Of a DNA stretch of 10,886 nucleotides, positions 4,181 to 10,886 are shown piece by piece (within the stretch, counting starts at the first letter, position 1; every line of letters starts with the position of its first letter). A program made the position numbers and the translations under genes. The stretch spans positions 1 through 10,886 of the forward strand of contig PLZT01000310.1 of assembly GCA_003152255.1 (NCBI GenBank), in the 5' to 3' direction. The notes beneath the pieces were generated by a model. It was not told where the DNA came from, did not search any database, and saw only the letters and a program-made list of their open reading frames with translations. The DNA comes from Methylocystaceae bacterium. GTDB lineage: Bacteria; Pseudomonadota; Alphaproteobacteria; Rhizobiales; Beijerinckiaceae.

Positions 4181-6388
4181 ATGTCCCCCACGCGGATCGC
4201 TCCCACGCTCGCGGATTCGCCCGTCGATGGCGCGCCCGCGCAAGATGTTGCCCATCACGCGCCGGCGCCTTTCGACCCCCAGATGATCGCGGGTCTGGCC
4301 AACGCTTTCTTTCAGGCGCCGCCGGCTTCGCTGGCGTCGGCGCCGGTTCCGTTCGGTCTTCCGGTCGCGACGCCCAATCTTCCCGACGCGCCGGCGCCGT
4401 CCGTCGTCACCACGGCCGCGCCCTTCGCGCCGGCGCGGGCGCAGCTCGGCCCGCCCGACATTCCGCCGACGACCATTCCCTCGGTCGTGCCGACGCCCAA
4501 CATTCCGGCGCCGAGCGCCCCGACGACGCTGCAATCCTCGACGCGCCCGCTCGGCCTCGCCGACGTGCCGCAGCCGGGCGCCTCGGCGGGCGGCGCGAGC
4601 CCTTCGGCCGCGCCGACCGATATTGATTACAGCGCGATCCCGCGTCTGCTGGCGGGCGACTTGGCTCTGGTTCCGCCGTCCCGCGCGGGCGCGCCGGGCT
4701 TTGGCGAGACGGGTCTTGGCGAGGGAGCCGCCGCCGTTCCCGGCGGATCGGCGCCCGCGCAAATCGACAATCTCTATTTTCTGCGTGACCGCGCGCCATT
4801 GGGCGCGCCGGGAGCGCCGCCGGCTTCTCCGGCCCCTTCTCCGCCGCGGGTCGTCGATCCCGTCCATTCGGGGCAGGGGTCGCCGGAGGATTTCGTGATC
4901 GCCGGCCCTTCGGAGGCCGATCCGCACCGCTTTTCCGACGCCGCCGCGCTGGCGACGCCGCCGGCGCCGGCGCCCATGCCGAACGATTACGAGAGCAACG
5001 CCTCGCCCGGCGCGGCCGGGCCGGCGGCCAGCGACGCGCTCTATTTCGTCGGCCACTCCGGCGGACATCCGGGCCTTGCCGCGACGGCGCCGGCGCAAGC
5101 GAAGGAAGAGCCGCAAGGCTACGAACCTCAGCTCCTCGCCAGTTCGGACGCCGCTCGCGAACCTTTCGATCCCTATCGCGTCAAGCGCGACTTCCCGATC
5201 CTGCGCCAGCAGGTGCATGGCAAGCCATTGATCTGGCTCGACAACGCCGCGACGACGCAGAAGCTGCAAGCCGTCATCGACCGTCTGTCGCATTTCTACG
5301 AATATGAGAATTCCAACATTCACCGCGCCGCCCACGCGCTGGCGGCGCGCGCGACCGACGCCTATGAAGCCGCGCGCGAAAAAGTTCGCCGCTTCCTGAA
5401 GGCGCCGTCGGTCAAGGACATCATCTTCGTTCGCGGAACCACCGAGGGCATTAATTTCGTCGCCCAGGCCTGGGGACGCCGCAATGTGCGAAAGGGCGAC
5501 GAAATCGTGATCTCCTGGCTGGAGCATCACGCCAATATCGTGCCCTGGCAGATGCTGTGCGCCGAAACCGGCGCCAGGCTGCGCGTCGCGCCGGTCGACG
5601 ATCGCGGCCAGATCATTCTCGAGGAATATGAAAAACTACTCAATCCGAAGACCCGCATCGTCTCGGTCACGCAGGTCTCCAACGCGCTCGGCACGGTGAC
5701 GCCGGTCCGCGAAATGACGGCGATCGCGCATCGCCATGGCGCGCGCGTGCTCGTCGACGGCGCGCAGTCGGTCTCGCATATGGCGGTTGATGTGCAATCG
5801 ATCGATTGCGACTTCTTCGTCTTCTCCGGCCACAAGGTGTTCGGCCCGATCGGCATCGGCGTCGTTTACGGCAAGCAGGAAGTTCTCGAACACATGGCGC
5901 CCTGGCAGGGCGGCGGCAATATGATCGCCGACGTGACCTTCGAGAAGACGATCTATCAGGGGCCGCCCGAGCGCTTCGAGGCCGGCACCGGCAATATCGC
6001 CGACGCCGTGGGACTCGGCGCGGCGCTGGACTATGTCGAGCAGATCGGCATGGAGGTCATCGCGCGCTACGAGCATGATCTGCTGGTCTATGCGATGGAG
6101 AAGATGCGGCTCGTGCCGGGCCTGACCTTCATCGGCACGGCGGCGGAGAAGGCCTCGGTGCTGTCCTTCGTGCTCGCCGGACACGAGACGTTGGACGTCG
6201 GCAAGGCGCTCGACCGTGAGGGGATAGCCGTGCGCGCCGGCCATCATTGCGCCCAGCCGATCCTGCGCCGCTTCGGCCTCGAGGCCACCGTCCGCCCATC
6301 GCTGGCCTTCTACAACACATGCGCCGACGTCGACGCATTGGTCGCCGCGCTGCTCAGATTGCAGGGCTCGCGCCCGAACGCCATCTGA
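4181..6388 (+). CDS. Encapsulin cargo cysteine desulfurase (SufS-like, group II)
   Basis: The 735-residue protein has two parts. Residues 1-328 are Pro/Ala/Gly-rich and predicted disordered, with short hydrophobic islands: FDPQMIAGLANAFFQ (31-45), DYSAIPRLLAGDLALVP (149-165), DNLYFL (196-201) and DALYFV (285-290). Residues 329-735 are a complete SufS-type, PLP-dependent desulfurase of normal length, with WLDNAATTQ, the PLP lysine Lys552 in SGHKVFGP, FEAGTGNIADAVGLGAALDY, and the persulfide-forming Cys690 in RAGHHCAQPIL. It converts cysteine to alanine and an enzyme persulfide. In family 2A systems the disordered N-terminus directs loading into the shell; here it is longer than the roughly 225 residues reported for the Synechococcus cargo. 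Start: ATG at 4181 with AAGGAGG 7 bp upstream, against a TTG at 4130 without such support. It is probably cotranscribed with the shell gene. Confidence 0.95.
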   Translation: MSPTRIAPTLADSPVDGAPAQDVAHHAPAPFDPQMIAGLANAFFQAPPASLASAPVPFGLPVATPNLPDAPAPSVVTTAAPFAPARAQLGPPDIPPTTIPSVVPTPNIPAPSAPTTLQSSTRPLGLADVPQPGASAGGASPSAAPTDIDYSAIPRLLAGDLALVPPSRAGAPGFGETGLGEGAAAVPGGSAPAQIDNLYFLRDRAPLGAPGAPPASPAPSPPRVVDPVHSGQGSPEDFVIAGPSEADPHRFSDAAALATPPAPAPMPNDYESNASPGAAGPAASDALYFVGHSGGHPGLAATAPAQAKEEPQGYEPQLLASSDAAREPFDPYRVKRDFPILRQQVHGKPLIWLDNAATTQKLQAVIDRLSHFYEYENSNIHRAAHALAARATDAYEAAREKVRRFLKAPSVKDIIFVRGTTEGINFVAQAWGRRNVRKGDEIVISWLEHHANIVPWQMLCAETGARLRVAPVDDRGQIILEEYEKLLNPKTRIVSVTQVSNALGTVTPVREMTAIAHRHGARVLVDGAQSVSHMAVDVQSIDCDFFVFSGHKVFGPIGIGVVYGKQEVLEHMAPWQGGGNMIADVTFEKTIYQGPPERFEAGTGNIADAVGLGAALDYVEQIGMEVIARYEHDLLVYAMEKMRLVPGLTFIGTAAEKASVLSFVLAGHETLDVGKALDREGIAVRAGHHCAQPILRRFGLEATVRPSLAFYNTCADVDALVAALLRLQGSRPNAI

Positions 6389-6454
6389 AGCGTCGAGCAA
6401 TGCGAGCGACCGCCTAATCTCATATCTATTTGATCATTTAATCTATCGCTTTAA

Positions 6455-6483
6455 TTGACTATGTGTCTTCGACGCGATAATTC
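6455..6483 (+). promoter_or_regulatory. Probable promoter of the Rrf2 regulator gene
   Basis: TTGACT (6455-6460) is a near-consensus -35. The -10 is either GATAAT (6476-6481, 15-bp spacer) or TAATTC (6478-6483, 17-bp spacer). It sits in an AT-rich strip within the 130-bp gap after the desulfurase, which suggests that the regulator has its own transcript in addition to any read-through. No clear terminator separates the two genes. Confidence 0.4.
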
Positions 6484-6518
6484 TGTCACGCCATGGTTTT
6501 TAGAGAAAGACGCGGAGC

Positions 6519-6968
6519 GTGCTGACCAAGAAAGGCAAATATGGCCTGAAGGCGATGGTGCATCTCGCGCAATTTTCGCCGGGGCGTCCCGTTCCCGTCA
6601 CGGAAATCGCTTCAACGCAACAAATTCCCAAGAAATTTCTCGACGCGATCCTGTCCGAATTGCGCAACGCGGGCTTCGTGAATTCCAAAATGGGCAAGGG
6701 CGGCGGTTACATGCTCGCGCGCACGGCCAGCCAGATCAGCGTCGGCGAAATCATTCGAGTCATCGACGGCCCGCTGGCGCCTTTGCCCTGTGCGAGCAAG
6801 ACGCGTTATCAGCGATGCGACGATTGCCTGGACGAGACGAAATGCGCCGTCCGACTGGTTATGCTCGACGCGCAACGCGCGCTTTCGCAAGTGCTCGACG
6901 GTTGCACGCTGGCGCAAATGCGCATGATGGCGGGAGCCGATCTCGAGCTTGTGAACTACGACATATAG
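6519..6968 (+). CDS. Rrf2-family regulator with cysteine cluster
   Basis: The 149-residue protein is an Rrf2-family winged-helix regulator, the family of IscR, NsrR, RirA and CymR. Seen: the opening LTKKGKYGLKAMVHLAQ, a helix-turn-helix at about residues 25-55 (TEIASTQQIPKKFLDAILSE), and the wing GKGGGYMLAR at 59-68. SVGEIIRVIDGPLAPLPC precedes cysteines at 91, 100, 103, 109 and 129. The spacing C-X8-C-X2-C-X5-C is not the three-cysteine IscR pattern, but could still hold an Fe-S cluster or a thiol switch. The start is GTG at 6519: a stop lies in frame at 6501-6503 and no other start fits, although GGAG at 6514-6517 is too close to be a good ribosome binding site. Beside a cysteine desulfurase, a role in sensing Fe-S, persulfide or cysteine status is plausible but inferred. 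Confidence 0.9.
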   Translation: MLTKKGKYGLKAMVHLAQFSPGRPVPVTEIASTQQIPKKFLDAILSELRNAGFVNSKMGKGGGYMLARTASQISVGEIIRVIDGPLAPLPCASKTRYQRCDDCLDETKCAVRLVMLDAQRALSQVLDGCTLAQMRMMAGADLELVNYDI

Positions 6969-7524
6969 GATCGTTGACGGCTTCGTCTCTTATCACTTGG
7001 GGTTCAGCCAATAGCTTCGCGGAGGGTTCGTCGCGCCGGCAGCGGTCGTCTCGAGCGAGCCTTCGCCGATAATTCGCACGACGACATCTTCGTCGCCCGC
7101 GCCGTCCTGATGACCCCCTTCGTCGAATGCGGGGCATGTGGGATTCGATCTCCGCGAGTTCTGAAGTCTCGCCTTCCGTTTCGTTGCCGGATTGGCGCGG
7201 GCGAAGAGGGCTCGGGGGTGCCGAAGTCGTGCTTTCAATACATCATTCCAATAATCTGAATTGACTTATATCGACACACGCTGGCGAGCCAAGCGACGCC
7301 CGCTGTGGCGAGAATGTCACACCCTTCAGAAAAGCTTCACGAAATGTCCAATTATCCAGCCGTAAGGTTTTTTCGCGCTTGACCATGCCATTAAATCCTA
7401 CCAAGTTGATGGAGTTAATAACCGATGTGCGCGCGGCGCGCGTCGGACGACAAAAGCGAGCGGCCAAACACTTCCGCGATCGGGAAAGAGTTGGGGCCGC
7501 GTCTACGTGCTAGGGAGCGAGAAT
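6969..7524. other. Long spacer before the TonB receptor, no convincing gene
   Basis: No forward frame has a good start and coding bias. A minus-strand frame over about 6993-7115 has somewhat raised G/C third positions and protein-like residues (GEGSLETTAAGATNPPR) before its stop, but its upstream half is arginine-rich and looks non-coding; it may be a gene relic. Small inverted repeats include GACG-GCTT-CGTC (6976-6987) just after the Rrf2 stop and CGACGA-CATCT-TCGTCG (7079-7095). The part from about 7240 to 7420 is AT-richer and probably holds the receptor promoter, but I could not pair a convincing -35 and -10. Confidence 0.5.
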
Positions 7525-10500
7525 ATGCGTCCGCGGACCAAGTTATTTCGTAATCGGCTGCTATCGAGCGTGAAAATAGCGCCGATCGCCATGCTTGGCG
7601 GACTCGCTCTCGGCGCTTTCCCGCTGGCGCCTGGACATGCGGAAGATGCGAAGGTCGAAGACGTTATCGTTTCTGGCAGCGGCGCCGACAATCCCAACAA
7701 ACTAACCCGAGACGAAACTCGCGTGCTAGTGAACACGCCGAGATCGGGCGGCGTCGTCAACGGCGAAAAGGCGCAGGAAGAACATCTCGAACGCCTCTCA
7801 GATTTCACCCAATTGGTGCCGAACTACCAGCCCAACATCGGAAATCCGCGCACGTCGAAACCCGCCATTCGCGGACTCGGCGCCGGCGCCGGCACGGGCG
7901 ACGGATCGGAATCCGACACCGGCTTTATCGTCGACAATGTGTTTTACAAGCACATCGGCTTCCAATGGGCCGACTTCGTCGATCTCCAATCGTTCGAATT
8001 GGCGTTGGGGCCGCAAGGCACCACGGGCGGCAAGAACACGACCGTCGGCGATGTGATCATCAAGACGCAATTGCCATCGTTCGAGCGCAAGGCGACGGTT
8101 GAGACCACTTTCGCCAATTACAGCCACATAATCGAAAAGCTGAATGTCACCGGGCCGATCGTCGACGATAAGCTCGCCTATCGCGTGGCGTTTTATCTCG
8201 ACAAGGGAGACGGCTGGATTAACGACGCGGTCACGGGCGCGGGTCTGCTCAACAACAACCGATGGGGCGCGCGCGGGCAGTTGCTCTATACCGGCGACGA
8301 GATCACCGACCGCGTGATCTTCAATTTCGGCACATCGCACGAAACCAACAACAGCACGTCAGGCGTCTTCGGCAACTCTTTTCTTTTGTATGCCAATGGC
8401 ACGATGGCGGCGACCTACGCGGCGACGCTGCAGAAGCGTCTGGGCCTGCCGCTGCTCAGCATCGACCCCTATACTCAGCTTTTGACCCACACCGGAACGC
8501 TCGACGAGCGCCAACAGGAGATTTCGAACGAATTGAACTGGCAAATCGGCGAGAACACGCTCACGTCGATTTCTGCCTTCGGCTCCTATATACTGCATCC
8601 CCGCAACTCGCTGGGCAGCGAAGAAACCGCGACTCTCGACAGCCACGTCAACACCTATGCCAATCAATATTCGCAGGAGTTTCGTTTCGCGTCCCCGAAG
8701 GATCAAAAGCTCGAGTGGATCGGCGGAGTTTTCCTCTTTTACGACGACATCATGTCCTATAACCAGCAACAGTACGGGCCGAACTCCACGCAATGGTACG
8801 CCGCCAGCGGGACGCCCGCCGCATTGCTCAATCCCATGCTGCTCAATGGCGTCAACTATAATCAATCGGGCAAGGAAAGGGACTTCACCCTCGCCGGCTA
8901 CGGTCAGGCGACCTATCATGTCGACGAGAAGCTGGCTCTGACGCTCGGTCTGCGCAATAGCTACGAGGTCAAGGAAGGCTCGGATGTCGGCTGGATCGGC
9001 GACTACAGCACCGGGTTCACGCCGCAGCAGGTCACGGCCGCGGTCGCCGGCGCCAACGGCAATGTCGCCTATTTCGACACCGGCGGCCAAAGCACGTCGC
9101 GCAACATGTTGACGGGTCTGTTCAACCCCTCGTACAAATATAACGACAACATCCTGCTCTATACCCTGGTCGGTCGCGGCGAAAAAGCCGGCGCGGTGAA
9201 CGTCAGCGCTCTGCCGATTTTCAATAGCGCCAGCCAGTTCCAAGGGTTCCAGCCGGTCATCACCAAGGCGGAATATAGCTGGGACTATGAAATCGGAGCC
9301 AAGACCAGCTGGCTGGACGAGAAGCTCATCTTCACCAGCAATTTTTATTGGACCGATATCTTCAACTTTCAGGCCAATATCGTCAACTCCAGCTACACTC
9401 AAGCCAACGGAACGCCTCTAGCCACGACCTATCTGGGCACCGTACCGCATGTTCGGTTGCGCGGCTGGGAGTTCGCCGGACGCTATAGCCCGATCGAAAA
9501 CCTGTGGCTAACATTCAACGGCGCCTATACCGACGCCCGCTATATCGACTATCCCGACGCGGCGGTTCCCAACGACTGGAACTGGACGACGAATGTCGCG
9601 ACGCCGCTCGGGGTCGTCTCGCATCCGTTGACCCTTTCCCTCTCGAACACGCGCTTCACCGGACTGCCGAAATGGTCGTTCAACGTTGGCGCCAATTACG
9701 AGCATAAGGTCGGCAAGGTGCTCGAAAGCGTCGGCGGATTTTGGGGCGATCAGTCCTACACCGCCTACGGCTATTGGAACCTCGCTTTTTGGGACAGAAT
9801 CCAGTTCACAAATCCCTGGTCCATGATCCAATATTGGCAGCCGCCTTACACCATCGTGAATGCCGGCGTTGGTCTGCGCACCGACGACAAGCGCTATTCG
9901 CTGGAACTTTGGGTGAAAAACCTGTTCGACACGCGCTATATCGCGCCGAACGGAACTTGGACGCAAGGCACCGCCACCGCGCCGGCCTCCTACACCATTC
10001 AGGCGCAACCGCGCTACTTCGGCCTTACCTTCCGCGCGCAACTCGACGGCGAGACATTCACTGGCTCGAAAGGCGGCGGGGCGGATCTTCCGAACACGAA
10101 ATCGCCTTCTCCGGCGCGACAACTCCCGTGGACCGGCATTTATGCGGGCCTCAACATCGGCTATGGCTGGGGCGAGCCCTATGGTTTGAACGGCGCCATC
10201 GGCGGCGGTCAGGTCGGCTACCTCTACCAGTTTTCGCCGCTGTTCGTCGCGGGCGTCGAGGCCGACATCGAGGGCACGGGCGTCTCCACCAATGGCCACG
10301 GCTATGCACAACCGGGACGTTCGCTCGATTATGACGTCTCGTTCCGGGGACGCGTCGGCATAACGCCTGTCGATCCCAGACTGCTCATCTACGCCACCGG
10401 AGGCGCAGCGAACGCGGAAGTGCGCTACCAGAACGCCAGCATCAACACCAACCGCCCCGGCTGGATCGCCGGCGCCGGCGTGGAGTGGCTCGTGACGCCC

Positions 10501-10665
10501 GCCTGGTCGGTGAAGGTGGAATATCTTCGCACCGATATCGCCAGCGACGATCTGGGAGCCTGGCCTTACGCGAAACTCGGCAAAACCCAGTTCAATGCGA
10601 TTCGCCCCGGAGTGAATTATCATTTCGATATCTTCCCGCCGGCCCCCGTGCTGGCGAGGCAGTGA
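7525..10665 (+). CDS. TonB-dependent receptor fused to C-terminal Omp25-like barrel
   Basis: The 1046-residue protein is an outer-membrane TonB-dependent receptor. Seen: a signal peptide with likely cleavage after GHA (residue 39); a TonB-box-like VEDVIVSG (44-51); a plug with PAIRGLG (113-119) and ELALGPQGTTGGKNTTVG, a variant of the common RGPQGTLYGRNT block; and a 22-strand-type barrel ending near YFGLTFRAQLDGE (831-843). A linker (844-867) leads to a second module (868-1046), from WTGIYAGLNIGYGWG to FNAIRPGVNYHF, which matches the 8-strand Omp25/RopB-type barrels of alphaproteobacteria and would normally be a separate protein. Most receptors stop at the first barrel. Start: ATG at 7525 with GGGAG 7 bp upstream, preferred over GTG at 7507. 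The substrate is unknown; no FecI/FecR partner is nearby. The Rrf2 gene is the nearest upstream neighbour. Confidence 0.92.
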   Translation: MRPRTKLFRNRLLSSVKIAPIAMLGGLALGAFPLAPGHAEDAKVEDVIVSGSGADNPNKLTRDETRVLVNTPRSGGVVNGEKAQEEHLERLSDFTQLVPNYQPNIGNPRTSKPAIRGLGAGAGTGDGSESDTGFIVDNVFYKHIGFQWADFVDLQSFELALGPQGTTGGKNTTVGDVIIKTQLPSFERKATVETTFANYSHIIEKLNVTGPIVDDKLAYRVAFYLDKGDGWINDAVTGAGLLNNNRWGARGQLLYTGDEITDRVIFNFGTSHETNNSTSGVFGNSFLLYANGTMAATYAATLQKRLGLPLLSIDPYTQLLTHTGTLDERQQEISNELNWQIGENTLTSISAFGSYILHPRNSLGSEETATLDSHVNTYANQYSQEFRFASPKDQKLEWIGGVFLFYDDIMSYNQQQYGPNSTQWYAASGTPAALLNPMLLNGVNYNQSGKERDFTLAGYGQATYHVDEKLALTLGLRNSYEVKEGSDVGWIGDYSTGFTPQQVTAAVAGANGNVAYFDTGGQSTSRNMLTGLFNPSYKYNDNILLYTLVGRGEKAGAVNVSALPIFNSASQFQGFQPVITKAEYSWDYEIGAKTSWLDEKLIFTSNFYWTDIFNFQANIVNSSYTQANGTPLATTYLGTVPHVRLRGWEFAGRYSPIENLWLTFNGAYTDARYIDYPDAAVPNDWNWTTNVATPLGVVSHPLTLSLSNTRFTGLPKWSFNVGANYEHKVGKVLESVGGFWGDQSYTAYGYWNLAFWDRIQFTNPWSMIQYWQPPYTIVNAGVGLRTDDKRYSLELWVKNLFDTRYIAPNGTWTQGTATAPASYTIQAQPRYFGLTFRAQLDGETFTGSKGGGADLPNTKSPSPARQLPWTGIYAGLNIGYGWGEPYGLNGAIGGGQVGYLYQFSPLFVAGVEADIEGTGVSTNGHGYAQPGRSLDYDVSFRGRVGITPVDPRLLIYATGGAANAEVRYQNASINTNRPGWIAGAGVEWLVTPAWSVKVEYLRTDIASDDLGAWPYAKLGKTQFNAIRPGVNYHFDIFPPAPVLARQ

Positions 10666-10690
10666 AATCATCGTCGCTTTCCCTGGAGAC

Positions 10691-10727
10691 GGGAGACGCC
10701 GCGACGCGATATTGTCGCGGCGCTCCC
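10691..10727 (+). terminator. Strong stem-loop after the TonB receptor gene
   Basis: GGGAG (10691-10695), one bulged A, then CGCCGCGAC (10697-10705) pair with GTCGCGGCG (10714-10722) and CTCCC (10723-10727): 14 bp with one bulge and an 8-nt loop, 25 bp after the stop. No T-run follows, so it is either a terminator without a U-tract or a 3'-end stabiliser. Confidence 0.6.
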
Positions 10728-10886
10728 TGCTAAACTCTACAGAGCGACTATTTGGCGCGTCGTGGCGGCGGGTTCGAGGAGACGCCCTCGGGCCCGCCTT
10801 TCCATGAAATGCCCCCTATCGCGCGCCCGAACGGCGACGCCCGTGGAAAATCACGAAGGCCCTATTTATCTATTGTGTCTATCGGA
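10728..10886. other. Right-edge non-coding stretch
   Basis: No supported gene. A short minus-strand frame ends with a TAG at 10748-10750 but has no start codon before an upstream stop, so it is not called. Confidence 0.5.

Noticed and set aside
4097..5530. 477-codon open frame on the minus strand opposite the desulfurase
   Set aside because: It is opposite the GC-rich Pro/Ala domain; the product is an arginine-rich low-complexity string, as expected from antisense of high-GC coding sequence.
5636..6400. 254-codon minus-strand frame opposite the desulfurase catalytic domain
   Set aside because: It overlaps the PLP lysine and catalytic cysteine region on the other strand; no motif of its own.
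6976..6991. Terminator after the Rrf2 gene (GACG-GCTT-CGTC then TCTT)
   Set aside because: Only 4 bp of stem and a poor T-run; too weak to call.
8359..9402. 347-codon minus-strand frame opposite the TonB receptor
   Set aside because: The forward strand encodes a clear receptor barrel here; the antisense product has no recognisable family and results from codon bias.
9508..10671. 387-codon minus-strand frame opposite the receptor C terminus
   Set aside because: Antisense shadow of the receptor barrel end and the Omp25-like module, which have clear motifs on the plus strand.
10748..10860. Minus-strand gene end at the right edge
   Set aside because: The frame ends in a plausible-looking C terminus but is closed upstream by a stop with no start codon between.

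Overview
The window reads like a chromosomal accessory region of a high-GC alphaproteobacterium. The Omp25/RopB-style outer-membrane barrel, the high G/C third codon positions and the gene styles fit Rhizobiales (Hyphomicrobiales), perhaps a methylotroph or methanotroph relative such as the Beijerinckiaceae/Methylocystaceae. That placement is inference from sequence style, not from a database search.

The centre is a sulfur-nanocompartment locus. It has a family 2A (SrpI-type) encapsulin shell gene (3134-4081) and, 99 bp downstream, its cargo: a SufS-like group II cysteine desulfurase (4181-6388) with a 328-residue Pro/Ala-rich disordered N-terminal loading domain. In characterised examples the shell encloses the desulfurase, which takes sulfur from cysteine. 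Regulators flank the pair: an XRE-cupin regulator upstream (2240-2884) and an Rrf2-family regulator with a cysteine cluster downstream (6519-6968). The usual partners, serine acetyltransferase and rhodanese, are not in the window. The region before the shell gene is unusually rich in symmetry: a 16-bp AT-rich dyad over a probable promoter, further small palindromes, then two nested RNA-like structures ending just before the ribosome binding site. Between shell and cargo lie three 13-bp tandem repeats and a perfect GC-rich hairpin.

Left flank: the 3' end of an unidentified gene (2-190), a non-coding stretch with a GntR-like dyad, a periplasmic CDP-diacylglycerol pyrophosphatase (cdh, 512-1285), and, convergent with it, a secreted GlcG/HbpS-type heme-binding family protein (1450-1962, minus). 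The latter is divergent from the XRE-cupin gene across a 277-bp spacer.

Right flank: a 556-bp spacer with no convincing gene, then a 1046-residue TonB-dependent receptor (7525-10665) whose normal barrel is followed by a linker and a second, Omp25-like 8-strand barrel, an uncommon fusion. A 14-bp stem-loop 25 bp after its stop probably ends the transcript. The last 159 bp hold no supported gene.

Working model (inference): one or both regulators sense cysteine/sulfur or Fe-S/redox status and set expression of the shell and desulfurase, with the leader RNA and the intergenic elements adjusting expression and shell:cargo ratio. The receptor may belong to the same response or may only be a neighbour.
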